64,000 nucleotides of DNA from Bryoerythrophyllum caledonicum (lineage: Eukaryota > Streptophyta > Bryopsida > Pottiales > Pottiaceae): NCBI GenBank assembly GCA_963971425.1, contig OZ020525.1, forward strand, positions 14,452,187-14,516,186, read 5' to 3'. The translations under genes and the position numbers were made by a program. Under the pieces are notes generated by a model, which did no database searches, was not told where the DNA came from, and saw nothing but the letters and a program-made list of their open reading frames with translations. Of this stretch, positions 1 to 11,662 are shown one piece after another (position 1 is the stretch's first letter; each line of letters starts with the position of its first letter).

Positions 1-282
1 ATTTGTTTGTAGGTTTTTGGAGGTTTATTTTTGCTTTTAATATGTAGTTTATAGGGATATAGGAGTGTTTTTGAGTTTGTTTTCTGGAATTTTGTTTTGT
101 TTTTCTGTTCGTATTAGTAAGTGTAATTTTTTTGATTTTATAATTTTTATTTGGTTTTTTGTTTTTAATTGTAAATTTTAGTATTGTAGTATCTAGAGAT
201 ACTTTATTTATTTTTGTTTTTATGTTTTTAGTATATATATATACTTTGGATGAGGTTATTACCGCCGCTACATTAGTCAAAA
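1..282. other. AT-rich edge region, no gene seen
   Basis: T-rich sequence on the plus strand with no convincing reading frame. It lies downstream, in the minus-strand sense, of the LINE ORF1 remnant and would be the place where the rest of that element continues beyond the window edge. I see no recognisable ORF2 sequence in it. Confidence 0.4.
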
Positions 283-2159
283 CTAGTTTGACGTGTCCAC
301 ATTGCCTTCAATTTCGAGTGTGTCGGGGTGGTCGGCTTGGAGGGTTTCCAAGGTAATTCTCATTTGTTTCTGAAGTAAAGCAATTTGGATTCTTGAGTTT
401 CTATTTGATTCGGCTTGGACTTTGTCTGCATATACCTTTGCTTCTTCCACAATCTCCTCTTTCGGTAAGCTCATTTCTTTTCGAGTTTCCCCCAATGTTG
501 TCATTCCGCCTTTGTTTACGGCCTCCTCAACCATCCGGTTGAGGTCTGATTTAGTGAAGTTTTGTGATGGTGTATTTTCCAAAGCTTGCACGGTATTGGC
601 TAGGGCAGTATTGACATTGGTGAAGCCCAGCCGTGCGAGTTCCTCGGATGTAGGTGCGTTTATTTCCCCAATATTTTTGCATTTTGTTTGACAAATTTTT
701 TGTATACGGCCGCATTGAGACATTGGACATTACAAGTCCCCACATGCTTACTATTTTCTAATCGAAAGAAGACTCGTGCTACATTTCTTTTACCCATATA
801 TGCCTTGATACCTTCTTCTAGTGATGCAATAGATTCAGATTTGTTCAAATTTTTGACAATCAAGACAACAACATTTTTCTTAGCCTTGTCATCTTCGGAT
901 AGCTTTGCCTTGCTTGCAAATGATGCTTCCATAAGCTCATTGGAAAAGGATATTTTGAGTGACCTTATCCTTTTCGCTTCATCCGGTGACGGTGCTTTGA
1001 TCCAAGCAAAGTCCGCCCCTTCATTTTTTTGGATATTGGTCACTTCAAAATCTAGACCTCTAGTAAAACCATCCATGACAACATCCTCAAACATATTATA
1101 CCACTTCTTCCCTTTTAAATTTTCACTATTTACTCTAATAGAGAGTAAGCTGGCAATGGCAATTGAGTCGAAGGATTTACACACTTTCCCCCTATAGATG
1201 TGATGTTCATCCAATTTAAGGATGAACGGACGGAGGCCCTGTATAAGCCCCATCCCATCTTTTTACGGGTCCTTAAGGTGTATTTTGATTGATCCACTCC
1301 ATTTCTTTGACCCATGGTAACACATGATTGCAATGGGTTCACCAAGGATATTCCCCACTTCTATGTTCATGTGTTTCAATCTTGCAACAACCATGACCAT
1401 AACATCATCTTTCATTACCACAAGTTCTCCTAGCTCAAAGAAGATCGCCACATGATAGTCTAATGAAAAACCATTCTCATCAATCTCTAGTTCATGGGGG
1501 AGTTGTGTAAGGTTGTAGTGATTCCCTCCTTCCCTATCATTCCTCTTAGAAGGCCATTCCTCCTGAATGACGTATGGGAAGGCGGGGTCAGCCATATTGC
1601 TTTCCAATGCTTCCTCGTGGCTGATTTCCATTCTAACCATTTGGCTCACTGAATGTTTTGGCTTCATAGGAAGATTTTGATCTTTGGCCAATAGATTTAG
1701 TGCATGGAATCCTAGCCAAAAGGGAGGGCGTTGAAATTCATGAATTTCTTTGCCCTTAACCTTCTTTTGGCTAGATAGGATTTGGAGGCAACTAGATCTT
1801 TTTTGACTCAGGACTTCTACTTCAACCATTTGACTATCAGAAAAGAGTTTCTTGGAGGCTAATGCAATACTTGAAGATGACGCCATTCTGTACATAACAA
1901 GAGAGAAGTATTGGAGTTTGTATTTGCTTTTTCTATGTAGATACCTTCTTATCACCTTAACTAAAACCTCATTCCACAAATTAAGTTGTAGGCCTGTTTG
2001 AGAGTTTGCAGTCAAGAAGAAGTGATTCCTTTCAACATCTCTAACTACACAATTTGCATAAGATATACTCCATTCATACATATCTATTTGCATCAACTTA
2101 TGGAGGGTACCGAATGGAAAGATATTATGTTGCCTAGTACTATCCACACATACACACAC
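283..2159 (-). mobile_element. Decayed LINE ORF1 (minus strand)
   Basis: This is a diverged relative of ORF1 of the LINE at 9670-11181. Shared landmarks in the same order are FWLGF, HYNLTQ, DYHVAIFFEL, GKVCK.F, a central block, and the C-terminal ELARLGF..VNTALANTV helix followed by a coiled coil. The frame is broken in two places: an in-frame TAA at 1263-1265, and a frameshift at about 665-685 that moves the last part (283-723) to another frame. The N-terminus is uncertain; the homologous start is near 1885 (MASSSS). ORF1 proteins of LINEs normally bind element RNA, but no named domain is visible here. Conservation of the whole protein between two diverged copies argues that it is a real element gene. 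Confidence 0.8.
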
Positions 2160-2529
2160 ATGGGAGGTGCCAAAAAAGTGGTCACCTCCCTGAGAACATG
2201 AATATATGTATAAGTTTGATGTACATGTCCATGGATTTATATAATAAACCCACTTATGGTGGTCACTAGTAAAAAGGGAAGGAATGAGAGACGATTTTGA
2301 CCTGATTGTGTGGTCGTAACTTGTGGCGTCTGAGAGTGGGGTGGACTACCTTGCGTTGCCTTTTTCGATGGCTATATTCCCTTACTTCTGCATGTACCCG
2401 TAACCTTCGGTACTCTACCGTTCTTCCTAACCACGTTTGCTTTCCCAAACTCGCGTACTGACCCTCGGGTTTCTGCTGTTCCGTTTCGTCTCTGCCTACG
2501 CGTCGTTTGGTGATCGCACTCAGTCTTCC

Positions 2530-2870
2530 TTCTGTTATGCACAAGCGTGCAATATCCTTGCACTAGCTCCAGGCGCTCGCACTCGCCCCTTCCTTTGGCA
2601 TTCACAGGTGCACAATGCCCTTGTACTGCAGACTCCAGGCTTACGCACTTAGTCCTTCCTTCGGCATTCGCAGGTGCACAACGCCCTTGTGTTGCGGGCT
2701 CCAGGCTCACGCACTTAGTCCTTCCTTTGGCATTCGTAGGTGCACAACGCCCTTGTGTTGTGGGCTCCAGGCTCACACACTTAGTCCTTCCTTCGGCATT
2801 CACAGGTACACAATGCTCTTGTACTGCAGGCTCCAGGCACACGCGCTCGGACCTTGCTTGGTCGCTTGGA
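2530..2870. repeat. 66-bp minisatellite, about 5 units
   Basis: The landmark CCAGGC recurs at 2569, 2635, 2701, 2767 and 2833, an exact 66-bp spacing. Units differ at a few sites. Because 66 is a multiple of three, open frames run through the array; the minus-strand one gives 22-residue repeats with conserved Cys. Coding use is not supported. Confidence 0.9.
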
Positions 2871-4050
2871 CTCACGCAGTATTCTTGGAAAGGTTCTAGA
2901 CGCTCGCATATCGTCCTTCGAGTTGGCTATCTTTTGTAGCACCACCACCCTTGTTGCTGGCTTCTGTGCTTGGTCACCGGTCTTCGGTGTGCTTGTGCAG
3001 GCTCTTGACTCCGTCTTCGTTCCCTTCGTCCTCTGTTGCTCAGCTTACGTCTCTTCTCTTCTGCAATGCAGTCGAGCATAAACCACCTACAGTGTTCACT
3101 TACTAGTCTGAATCGCTCCCATACCACCCTCCGGTCTTCTTGTAGGCATGCAAACTTGCGCCACTCTCGTGGGGGACCCCGGTCTATGTGAACCTCCCTC
3201 CGACAGCAGGAGTCGTAACTTCTTCTCTTCTTGTTCTCTCGGCTCCCCTTGTTGTGTTGTGGTAGTTCCTCTCGCAGGTAGACGTGTCGTTTGCGGCTCC
3301 TCTCCTTCTTCCTAGGAACCTTGGCTGACGGCGGTCTCTCTAGCTGCTGATGGCGATCTCTCTCCCAGCTTCTGTGCAACGCAGTGGGTACCTCTCTTCT
3401 ACTTGTTTCACTAAACCTTATCTGTCTAAAATTCTCTCCTTTCTGGTAGCACTCTACAGTACTTTCCCTATAGCGTGAGTGTTGAGAGGTGAGGTGGTAC
3501 AATGCGCCGTAGGGTGTCCTCGAAGGGAGGTTATATCTCCGCAATGGGAGTAGGGTTTGGTGAGTGACTTGGTGCCGTTTCCCTTGCTTGTGTGATGTAT
3601 GATTTATTGTTGCATGGGTTTTTTGGGCTCCTTCGATTGGGGGAGCGGCTCCTTTCTGTCCCCAGGCTGATTCCTTCTATTTTTGGGCTGAAGCAGGACT
3701 GGCGTCTTGTGAGTGTTTTCGATTTGGGCAGGACAGCTTGGAGCCTTGTCTGGAGGGGGCGCCGCTTGTCACACAGCTGGGCATTTTTGCTCGGCTGGGT
3801 GCTTGTGCTCGGCTGTTATGTCGCAGGTGAACGTTGAAGTTCAATCCCCCTTGGCTGAGGCTGATCCTTACTGCATCAATTGTACAGCGTAACAATGGGT
3901 TAGAGCGGTAAAGTTTGGAAGAGGTTCGTGGACTTACCTTGCTGGTGGTGAAGTTGCTCTTTTTTTCTTGCTTTCGACCTTGTGTTGGTGTTGGTCTGCC
4001 CTCACATGACGCATATTCTAGGATGCTCGTCGTATGTGCTGGCGCCCGCG

Positions 4051-4140
4051 TCGCTTGCGCTGTCACCCACATCGCTTGTACTCGCACCCACTTCGCTTGT
4101 ACTCGCACCCACTTCGTTTGTACTGGTACCCACGTTGCTT
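4051..4140. repeat. 21-bp tandem repeat, about 4-5 units
   Basis: The units begin TCGCTTG or TCGTTTG at 4051, 4072, 4093 and 4114, with a partial unit near 4135. Each contains the sequence ACCCAC. Confidence 0.85.
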
Positions 4141-4665
4141 ATAGTGCAGGCATGCATGCACTAACCGAGTACAGGCCTTTTTCCTTGTTCACCCACAGTG
4201 GTGTGGTCAAGAAGTTCTCTCGTCGATCGTCATGCTTGTACGCAGGCATTATCGTAGAGCAAGGGAGGGGGTCCGCACGTCTGTTGTTTAATTGTTGCCT
4301 TGTTCTCTCCCTGCAGGTTACTAGGTTTGGCCGGATGCTCCACCTTGATACCCACGGTGTATACGCAGGCTTGTACTGTCCGCCTACTGATTCCCACGTC
4401 GTATGCACAGGTTTGTGCATACTTACATAATGCAAGTGTTCATTTTCACATATATCTTTTTTTGTTGTTAGGAAATGCGTATGTGCTAACTGAGTTGGAA
4501 TGTGAATAAAGTCAAAGCGTTGCAAATCAAAAGGGTTTAGAAGGGTAGCTTTAGTTTCTTGCAGCTCGTCTCTCGTACGGATCATCATGGCTTCTTGTTG
4601 ATAATGTTGTGGGGTAGGGGCGGGGGTCCCTTCAGTTGTTTGGCTAATGCTTCGATTCATCGTGC

Positions 4666-5360
4666 AGGTTGTTGCTCCTGCCTGGGTTCTTCCCTTTGCT
4701 TGTAATCTTCTCGTGTGGTCTACGTCGCAGCTTGTATCCTTCTGGTCCGCCTACACCTTGTCTTTACACCTCAGTTCACATGTATACGGCATCCTGTAAC
4801 CTATTGAATTTGCGGCTTGTATCCGTACTGTTCTGTTGGGTTGCCAGTAATCCTGGCAGTGCTTTCCGCTTGTCTTGTGCCTGGGTTCACCTATTGTATA
4901 CTTGCACGATATCCACAAAGTCGTTCCTGGTTCATGTACAAGCTTATGTGCACTTGCAAGGTGTATGTTTCCCTCTTTGCTTACACCTTTGATTTTTTGT
5001 TGGTTCTTCGTGTAGGTTGTTGACCTTGCTTGTAATCTTCTTCTGCAATCTACATCGCAGCTTGTATCCTGTTGGTCCACCTGCAGCTTGTATTTGTACC
5101 ACAACTCACATGCACACGGCATCTTGCAACCTGTTAGATCTGTGGCTTGTGTCCGTTCTGGTCTGTTCGTCTGTTTGTATTCCTGGTAGTACTTTCTGCT
5201 TGTCTTGTGCCTAGGTTCACCTCTTGCATACTTGCCCGGTATCCACATAGTTGCCCCTGGTTCATGTACAAGCTTATGTGCACTTGCAAGGCGTATATTT
5301 CCATTTCCATTTACACTTGTTTGTGTAGTTAGTAGGAAAGGAAATACTAATTGTATAAGA
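4666..5360. repeat. 348-bp tandem duplication
   Basis: Two diverged copies start with AGGTTGTTG at 4666 and 5014. They share many blocks in order, including CTTGTAATCTTC, GCAGCTTGTATCC, TTGTCTTGTGCC and a long block ending in ACAAGCTTATGTGCACTTG. A third, more diverged copy appears to lie at about 4310-4665. The minus-strand translations of the three are recognisably related, but no function is evident. Confidence 0.85.
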
Positions 5361-5828
5361 ATGCAAATAAATACTAAGAGTTGTAAAAAAGGGTTTAGAG
5401 AGGTAGCTTGAGTTTGTTGTAGAACAACTCTTGTGTAGATCTTCATGTTTGTTTGCTAGTGGTGTTGTGGGGTGGGAGGGGGGGGGTCGCCGCAACTGTT
5501 GCGTCTCTGATAGAGCAAGAGTAGGATGACCAGGGTAGATTGCTGTAGATCTAACAATGTGATAGACGCTAGTGCCAACACTCACTCCCACACCGATCTG
5601 ATCGAACCAGCCCGCTCAGTCCAGGGTCAGAGCTTTGATCTAAAACATCCTCATCAGATCTCAAACATTCAGCCCTTCGATCGAATCCGGTTCATTGCTC
5701 TTTGCAAACTAGCATGGCTCTGGAATCACTCTCCATGCGGAGCAGCAGGCCGCTTCACATTCGCAGCAGACTTCCCTCACCGCCCTCGTTCTTCTCTCAG
5801 CACCTCATCTCCTTTCTCTCACCATGTC

Positions 5829-6595
5829 TTACCCTAATACTTGTAGTAATTGGATATGTTGAGGGATTTTTAAAAACCTGTATGGAGGTGGGGTAGGGGG
5901 GTGGGTGCATATTATTGGGTGGGAGGATGATATTGTGGTTTGGGCAATGCTTAGAGTGGTTGTGGTAGTGTAGTGGAGTTTGAGTGTACCTGGTTCATGG
6001 TAGAGGGGGCATGGCCTAGTGCGTTGTGTGGTGCATGTGAGGTGACGAAATAGTAGCTTGGCAATGTTGAGTGCCATTTTGATTTGTTTTGTTGGGGTGG
6101 CATAAAATGTTTTAAAGTCGGTTTGGTTCATTAGATGTGTGGCATTTGGGAGGGTGACTTGTTGTAGATTAGTAATGTCGTGTAGGAGTTTTTGTAGTAA
6201 TTTGTTGGATAGTGTGTTAGTTGATCTAAGCAAGTATTTGGCTTGAGCTATCCAACCAGTTTCTAGTGGGAAAGGTTTAAGCAAGAAGTTTTTGATGGAG
6301 CTCCATAGGTAAATGTTGTTGTGTGTCTGAGTAAGAAGATAGTGGGGGAAATGGGCAATCTGGTACAATCTTGTTTTTTGAGGCGTGGCAAGTGTTGGCA
6401 CCCACCATATTTGGCTAGAATAAATTTGAGGAGTCTGTTTTATGTTATTCCATTTTTTTCTGTATCATTGAGTGCTTTAAGTAATTGTTTTCCAATGCAT
6501 CAAAAGTATGCATTTTTGAGAGAAAAGGCATCCACGGATAACCATATCAATAGGCATATCAATAGTGCCTTTTGATATGGGGATTGGGCTGGTCT
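5829..6595 (-). mobile_element. LINE ORF2 fragment (end of RT to RNase H linker)
   Basis: The minus-strand translation aligns with the LINE ORF2 region at about 16060-16900. Matching blocks include DAFSLKNAY, AKYGG, KLLQKLL, QVTLPNATHLMN and FKTFYATP. It has a frameshift near 6340. An in-frame TAA falls at the same codon as a TAA in the full LINE (16210-16212). Both ends are truncated, the right one near 6595. Confidence 0.85.
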
Positions 6596-7471
6596 TACCA
6601 AAATTTTCACCAATAAAAGTGGTGGTGGATTGTGAATAGATATTTCCAACGAGTGCAAGTGCTAATAATTTTTTGTTATTTATTTTATTATAGGTTGATT
6701 TTATAAAATAAACTATCTATATAAGGTCACTATATTTTATAAAATTTTGAGCTAATTGTGATTTTTAATTATCTAGAAGGCATTGTACCAAAATAGATGA
6801 TAATATAAAAATAGCATGCATTGAGATTGTATGCAACGCTTACAAAAAATATGTAGTTGAAGATAGCATATAGATTTCAAAAGAGAAGAATATAAAATAT
6901 CATAAAGGAGAGCAATTGTAAATGAAGCAATTTAATAAATCTAGTTTAGTTCTATTATCATACTAGTAAAATCATAATCTGCGCAATAAACCACGCATCA
7001 ATCAATCGTGCAGTCAACCATGCACTACAAAAACGGTGCACCCAACCATGCAGTGAACTACAGAAATGGTGCAGTCAACCGCACAATCAACAATGCAATG
7101 AACCATGTCACCTTTTTTTGAAAATATTTTGTAACATAAAAACTACAATAAGATGGTTGGACCATAGTGTTGCAAAGCAAGCACCAACTGCTAGTTGATA
7201 TATAAAAGTGTATTATCTGCAACGTAATTATATACATACTAGGGTTGGTATTCGTCGTCCCGACGGGGAGAGCGGAGGGTGGTGTGTTAAATTTACGTTT
7301 GTATGTGTTGTATTTAAAAACCTATAAGCTCAAATTGAATCTAAATGGAAAAGTACTTATATTTTTGGAGTGCATGTAAATGTTACCCTAGTTAAAATCC
7401 ACTCCAAAATAAAGTACTTTTGCTTTACATTTGCATTTTGATCGACCTTTTGTGCACATAAGTATCACTTG
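6596..7471. other. AT-rich intergenic DNA
   Basis: No coding frame. A patch at 6975-7110 contains irregular short repeats of GTGCAGTCAACC and CATGCA type. Nothing else recognised. Confidence 0.5.
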
Positions 7472-7672
7472 CCTAATATAGGAGGAGAAAACCCTTCACA
7501 TCAAGAGGTCAGAATCATGAGTCATTAGGTTACTACCTAATATAGGAGGACAAAAACCCTTCACATCAAGAGGTCAAAATCAAGAGTCATTAGGTTACTA
7601 CCTAATATCAAGAGTCAAGAAGAGTGCATCACCGTGCCTCACCCTTCACATCAAGAGGTCAAAATCAAGAAA
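7472..7672. repeat. 64-65-bp tandem repeat, two full units and partial copies
   Basis: Units begin with CCTAATAT at 7472, 7536 and 7601. They contain CCTTCACATCAAGAGGTCA, which occurs once more near 7642. The first two units are nearly identical. Confidence 0.85.
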
Positions 7673-7996
7673 GAGAGGTCACGTGACCGGGAGCGACGGA
7701 TTGATAGACTGACGCCTTTTAAATAGGTAGATATCCTCATCTTAAATAGTGGATTTATATAATAAATTGCATACACATGCTATTTTTTGCAAAATCTACT
7801 TTAAATATTAAACTCATGCACACTATATTGGAATTAGAATTTTAATATTCAAATTAAAAAAACTACACTAGTGGATATTAACTATATTGATTTCTTATTA
7901 TGTAAAATTTTATTGTACCATAGTAATTAAAAGTAAATAAAAGCATATCCAAAGATTTAATGATGTCAAATTTTGGAATCATTAAAAAATAAAAAT

Positions 7997-8027
<31 letters not shown>

Positions 8028-8061
8028 ATATATAAATATAATTAGTTAGTTAGTTAGTTAT
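7997..8061. repeat. TA and TAGT microsatellites
   Basis: A run of alternating TA interrupted by TTT or AAA is followed directly by about five TTAG units. Confidence 0.9.
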
Positions 8062-8074
8062 CCTCACGTTATGG

Positions 8075-8175
8075 AAAGACACTGGAATCATACAAATCTT
8101 CTTCTTTTTTTTCAAAATTCTTGATTGATTTTGAAAAAACAAATAAAACATGATTTGTGTGATTCCAGTGTCTTT
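8075..8175. repeat. Small foldback element with 24-bp inverted ends
   Basis: The arms at 8075-8098 and 8152-8175 are inverted copies with one mismatch (…GGAATCAYACAAATC). They enclose about 53 bases of T- and A-rich sequence. The size and structure suit a tiny MITE or its remnant. It lies next to the microsatellite. Confidence 0.75.
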
Positions 8176-9644
8176 TGTTCCTATAGGGTTATAAATGCAT
8201 ATAAGTATATCTGATGTATTATCTCATATTATACTTTCATGTGAAAAATGAAATAATTATATAATTTATCTTAAAAGAAAATTAAATTTTCTTATGTCAA
8301 CAAATTTATCGCTATTTAGAAGATGAATATTCTCAAAACATTTAGATTTCAAAATCTAAAAAAATATTTCAAATCTTAAATTTTGTTTTAAGAAAATTGT
8401 ATTCGGCACTAGAGTGCCAAATCCTCCCCTTGAGTACGGTAGCCTTTGACATCAAAAAATAGTATGGGTTCAGAATGCAAGGTTGGAGGTGTACATCTCA
8501 ATGCATTGTTTCATCCACCATACATGTGAGAATGACATGCGGTATGTGAGGAACTACCATTGAAACACGACAAAAATTCTTGGTAAGGATCATTGTTGAA
8601 CCACATTAAAACTTAGTATTATCTTAATCTTTTAAGGACAAGCGACTATTTTTGGGTTGTTTTGGCATGATAATCTTGATAGCAAACGCTACAGGCCACC
8701 TCCGTGAAAGACTTAAACTATGATAAAGAAGTGGAAGAAAACATGCATCTATTGAGACCATCGCCTCAAAAATTGGCGCAAGCATTGCTGAGCTACAGTG
8801 ATTTCCCTCAAGTGGGATTGCAATGAAATGTACCATGTGCGTAGTTTGCAATCGGAGATTCCTCAACCCTCCCCGTCGCCTTCTATGCTCCAGCCCTCGC
8901 CCTTGCGAACCCATTCCAACCCTTGTCCTTGCGAACCCAACCTTCACCCTTGCAAACCTGGCCCCGCGTTAGAATCTTTGAGCCTCCCACCCAACGGTGT
9001 TGTCCTCGTAGCCTACAAGTAGCAGTCTATATCCCTCCTTGGATTTAGGTTGTTCGTGCAACAGTTCAAACGTCCATGCAACGTACTTATCCATTGTTGT
9101 GTTCGTAGGTGAAGTTCTTTCAAGCTTAGACGGTTGTAAGGTGGAGCTCCTCCAAAGATGCTACGTACCTTTCTCCCATGTTTGTACAAAATTCCAAATT
9201 GCAATGAAAAATCTGACAAGTTTATTGTTTGAATCACAAAAATGCCTAAACCCAGGTACCTACAAAATTCATAGATGATTTCTAAAGTTGGCATTAGAGT
9301 ACTCAATTACGCAAATATTTGGGTTTAGGGATTAGGATGCAAAATTAACATTGAAGGGTTTAGTGTTGGAGTATCTACGACACATCTTTTGTTGAGGTTT
9401 ATGTTGATGATATACATCATATTTCTTTAAGATGACTCAAAGGTGTTTTTATTTTACAAGTTTCTTACAAGAATAGGGAGGCAAGAGGGTGAAGATTTTG
9501 ACAGCGAATAAGAGTGGAGCAAGGACTACGTTCTAGATAGTGGCACATACTTGGTTGTGTCCGAACCAAAGTTTAACCTTATATTGCCCAGGGATGTTTA
9601 TGGAAAAAACAAGATTCTCTTGATTTTTTTCTTTGAATTGGATT
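8176..9644. other. AT-rich intergenic DNA left of the LINE
   Basis: No supported gene. A perfect 14-bp palindrome, GGCACTAGAGTGCC, occurs near 8405-8418. ORFs of 74-107 codons here look accidental. Confidence 0.45.
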
Positions 9645-9657
9645 TGATGGAAATACA
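9645..9657 (+). repeat. 5' target-site duplication of the LINE
   Basis: TGATGGAAATACA, identical to 19839-19851. It defines the insertion boundary just before the LINE. Confidence 0.9.
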
Positions 9658-9669
9658 CACCCAGACGTC

Positions 9670-11181
9670 ATGAAGATCACTGAGACTGAAGATTTGGTCA
9701 CAATGGCAAGTGGAGGCCCAACCCCATCCAAAAAAGCGAGAGGTAATCATTCCACCCCCATTCAAGTATCCATCCCTGACCTTTCATCATTTCGATTTTG
9801 GTTAGGCTTCTCCACTATGGAAAAGCTTGCCATGGATGTAGGGCAGGAGCCCCTATTTAGTGGAGAGACGGTCAGAGACATGATCACTCGTGGAGTACCA
9901 AAAGAAGAAGCAGAGGAGGCCCTTGGCGCAGTGGTGGCCTACCCTAGGATTCCACAACTATTATACTCCTCGATTCGCAACGACAACATCGAAGGCCAAC
10001 ACTACAATCTTACACAGGTACCTTTCGATATCCCTACGAACCCCATTACTGGACTCTCCTATGACTTTCATGTGGCAATTTACTTCGAATTGCCACCGCA
10101 CCCCATGTACCATGACGATGTGAAGAGGTTAGCACTAGCTAGGCTCGAACACATGCACATTCCATTAGGCGCCAACCTAATGGACCCCATGGCCGTTTTA
10201 TGCAAAGAGGTCAAAAAAGAAGGACAAAAGGGTGCATGGTCAGGTATTATTAAATTACACCTCCTCAGGCCAGAGGTAGATGCTATTGCCCTCCTTCGAG
10301 GCACTCGATATTTCATTCTACACTTGGACCCTATAGGACAAGCCTCATTAGGGAAAGTATGCAAAACCTTCCATGCAGTAGTACGGAAGAATTTATCAGT
10401 GCGAATCAAGAGTGAATCCCTCAAAGGTGTGACTGCTCACACCCTCTTCCAAGATGTGGTGACAAACAGTTTCTCGAGAAACTTGGAACTCGAGATTACA
10501 GATGTGCAGAAGGTACTAGAGGATTCACACGCCTTTATAGTTGCCCCAACCCCTCAACAGGCCAAGAAATTTGAGCTCCACCAAATTACCACACATCACG
10601 AGATAATACCAGCGCGTGCTAGTAGCTCTGGAGGCCTCTCTCCAGCTGATAGAGCCAAGAAGGATGCATTGACGGTCACCCTTTCCCATCTTCCCATCCT
10701 TATGAGCGTGGCAGAAACCACGGCAGCAATTCATCAAACCTTGGAGGCCAAGAATGTCATCTCCCTATGGTTCCACAGGCAGCAGAGAGGAATGCACAAT
10801 GGCAGTGCCAACGTGCAATTTCCTAACCCCATTATCTACCGCCAATATCTACACAAGACATTCACCATAGGGCGCCACCAAGTGGAGATTTCACCCCACC
10901 GCCGCAGCCTCGAAGGAGATGACCCACCCACCGCCGCATTATTGGAAAAGTGGGGCTTTAATGACATCAACAAAGCCCTCGTAAACACCGTGGAGTCCCT
11001 CCAAGCTACCCCCGCTCCTGCAAGCCTCACCAGGTCAGAAATGACCTCCATTATAGATGCAGGCAACAAGAGATTGCGCCAGGAGCTCTCCACTCTTAGA
11101 GAGGACATCATCAAGGATACAAAGGCCTACACCGATAACCGCACCAGTGAGTTACAGGCTAAACTCTCGAATGTTGAGTAG
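9670..11181 (+). CDS. LINE ORF1 protein, 503 residues
   Basis: This frame is uninterrupted and starts 12 bases inside the element; an internal Met at 9703 (MASGG) is an alternative start. The first 40 residues are basic and low in complexity. A central region of about 300 residues carries FWLGF, HYNLTQVP, YDFHVAIYFEL and a C-terminal helix LEKWGF followed by a coiled-coil-like segment of about 60 residues. No zinc knuckle or RRM signature is visible by eye. In LINEs, ORF1 proteins bind the element RNA and help carry it to the target; that role is inferred from position. A diverged homologue lies at 283-2159 on the other strand. Confidence 0.85.
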   Translation: MKITETEDLVTMASGGPTPSKKARGNHSTPIQVSIPDLSSFRFWLGFSTMEKLAMDVGQEPLFSGETVRDMITRGVPKEEAEEALGAVVAYPRIPQLLYSSIRNDNIEGQHYNLTQVPFDIPTNPITGLSYDFHVAIYFELPPHPMYHDDVKRLALARLEHMHIPLGANLMDPMAVLCKEVKKEGQKGAWSGIIKLHLLRPEVDAIALLRGTRYFILHLDPIGQASLGKVCKTFHAVVRKNLSVRIKSESLKGVTAHTLFQDVVTNSFSRNLELEITDVQKVLEDSHAFIVAPTPQQAKKFELHQITTHHEIIPARASSSGGLSPADRAKKDALTVTLSHLPILMSVAETTAAIHQTLEAKNVISLWFHRQQRGMHNGSANVQFPNPIIYRQYLHKTFTIGRHQVEISPHRRSLEGDDPPTAALLEKWGFNDINKALVNTVESLQATPAPASLTRSEMTSIIDAGNKRLRQELSTLREDIIKDTKAYTDNRTSELQAKLSNVE

Positions 11182-11662
11182 CTGATGACCTCTGCATTGA
11201 TGGCTATGCAACAAATTCCAGGATCGAGGCCACCAACTATCCCACCCTTAGAAGACCACTCAAACGTGGACTGACCAAGGACTACAACCGAAGATATCAC
11301 CAATATGGCACCACGTGGATGAACAAGGTTAGCACCCCTCCCCTCCATAGTCTCCAATTCTCTCCAAACAACCCCGTATTCATTGAAGTTATTATCCCCT
11401 CTAATATGTTCTCTCCTTACTACAATATGCTAGTTAGTACTCCCACACTTGCTACATTAGTACCTCCCACACCACTACAACTAGATATAAACTTCCAAAA
11501 TCTCCACTCTTTCACTACCTTACCCCTACTAATGATATATCATTCCACTACTAGAGTTGTAGTATACGTTAGCCTTACCATAGTCTTTACCCCCCCTCAC
11601 TAGTCACCTCCTACTCTAGACATATCCTCTATCTTTGCTACAACATTCCTACAACCAAATGC
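11182..11662 (+). other. Spacer between LINE ORF1 and ORF2
   Basis: About 480 bases with no clear homology to either ORF. Short frames exist but none stands out. The true ORF2 start could lie in or after this spacer. Confidence 0.4.

Larger units (their letters stand above)
2160..5828. other. Repeat-rich stretch without a supported gene
   Basis: Several ORFs of 130-230 codons run on the minus strand here, but they are mostly translations of tandem repeats, each listed separately. A minus-strand ORF at 2927-3544 is very rich in Arg, Glu and Lys and matches nothing I recognise. The stretch lies 5' of the ORF1 remnant on the minus strand, so part of it could be 5' untranslated sequence of that LINE; that is inference only. 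Confidence 0.4.

Noticed and set aside
688..1197. 169-codon plus-strand ORF opposite the ORF1 remnant
   Set aside because: Exact antisense of the LINE ORF1 homologue; no independent coding sign.
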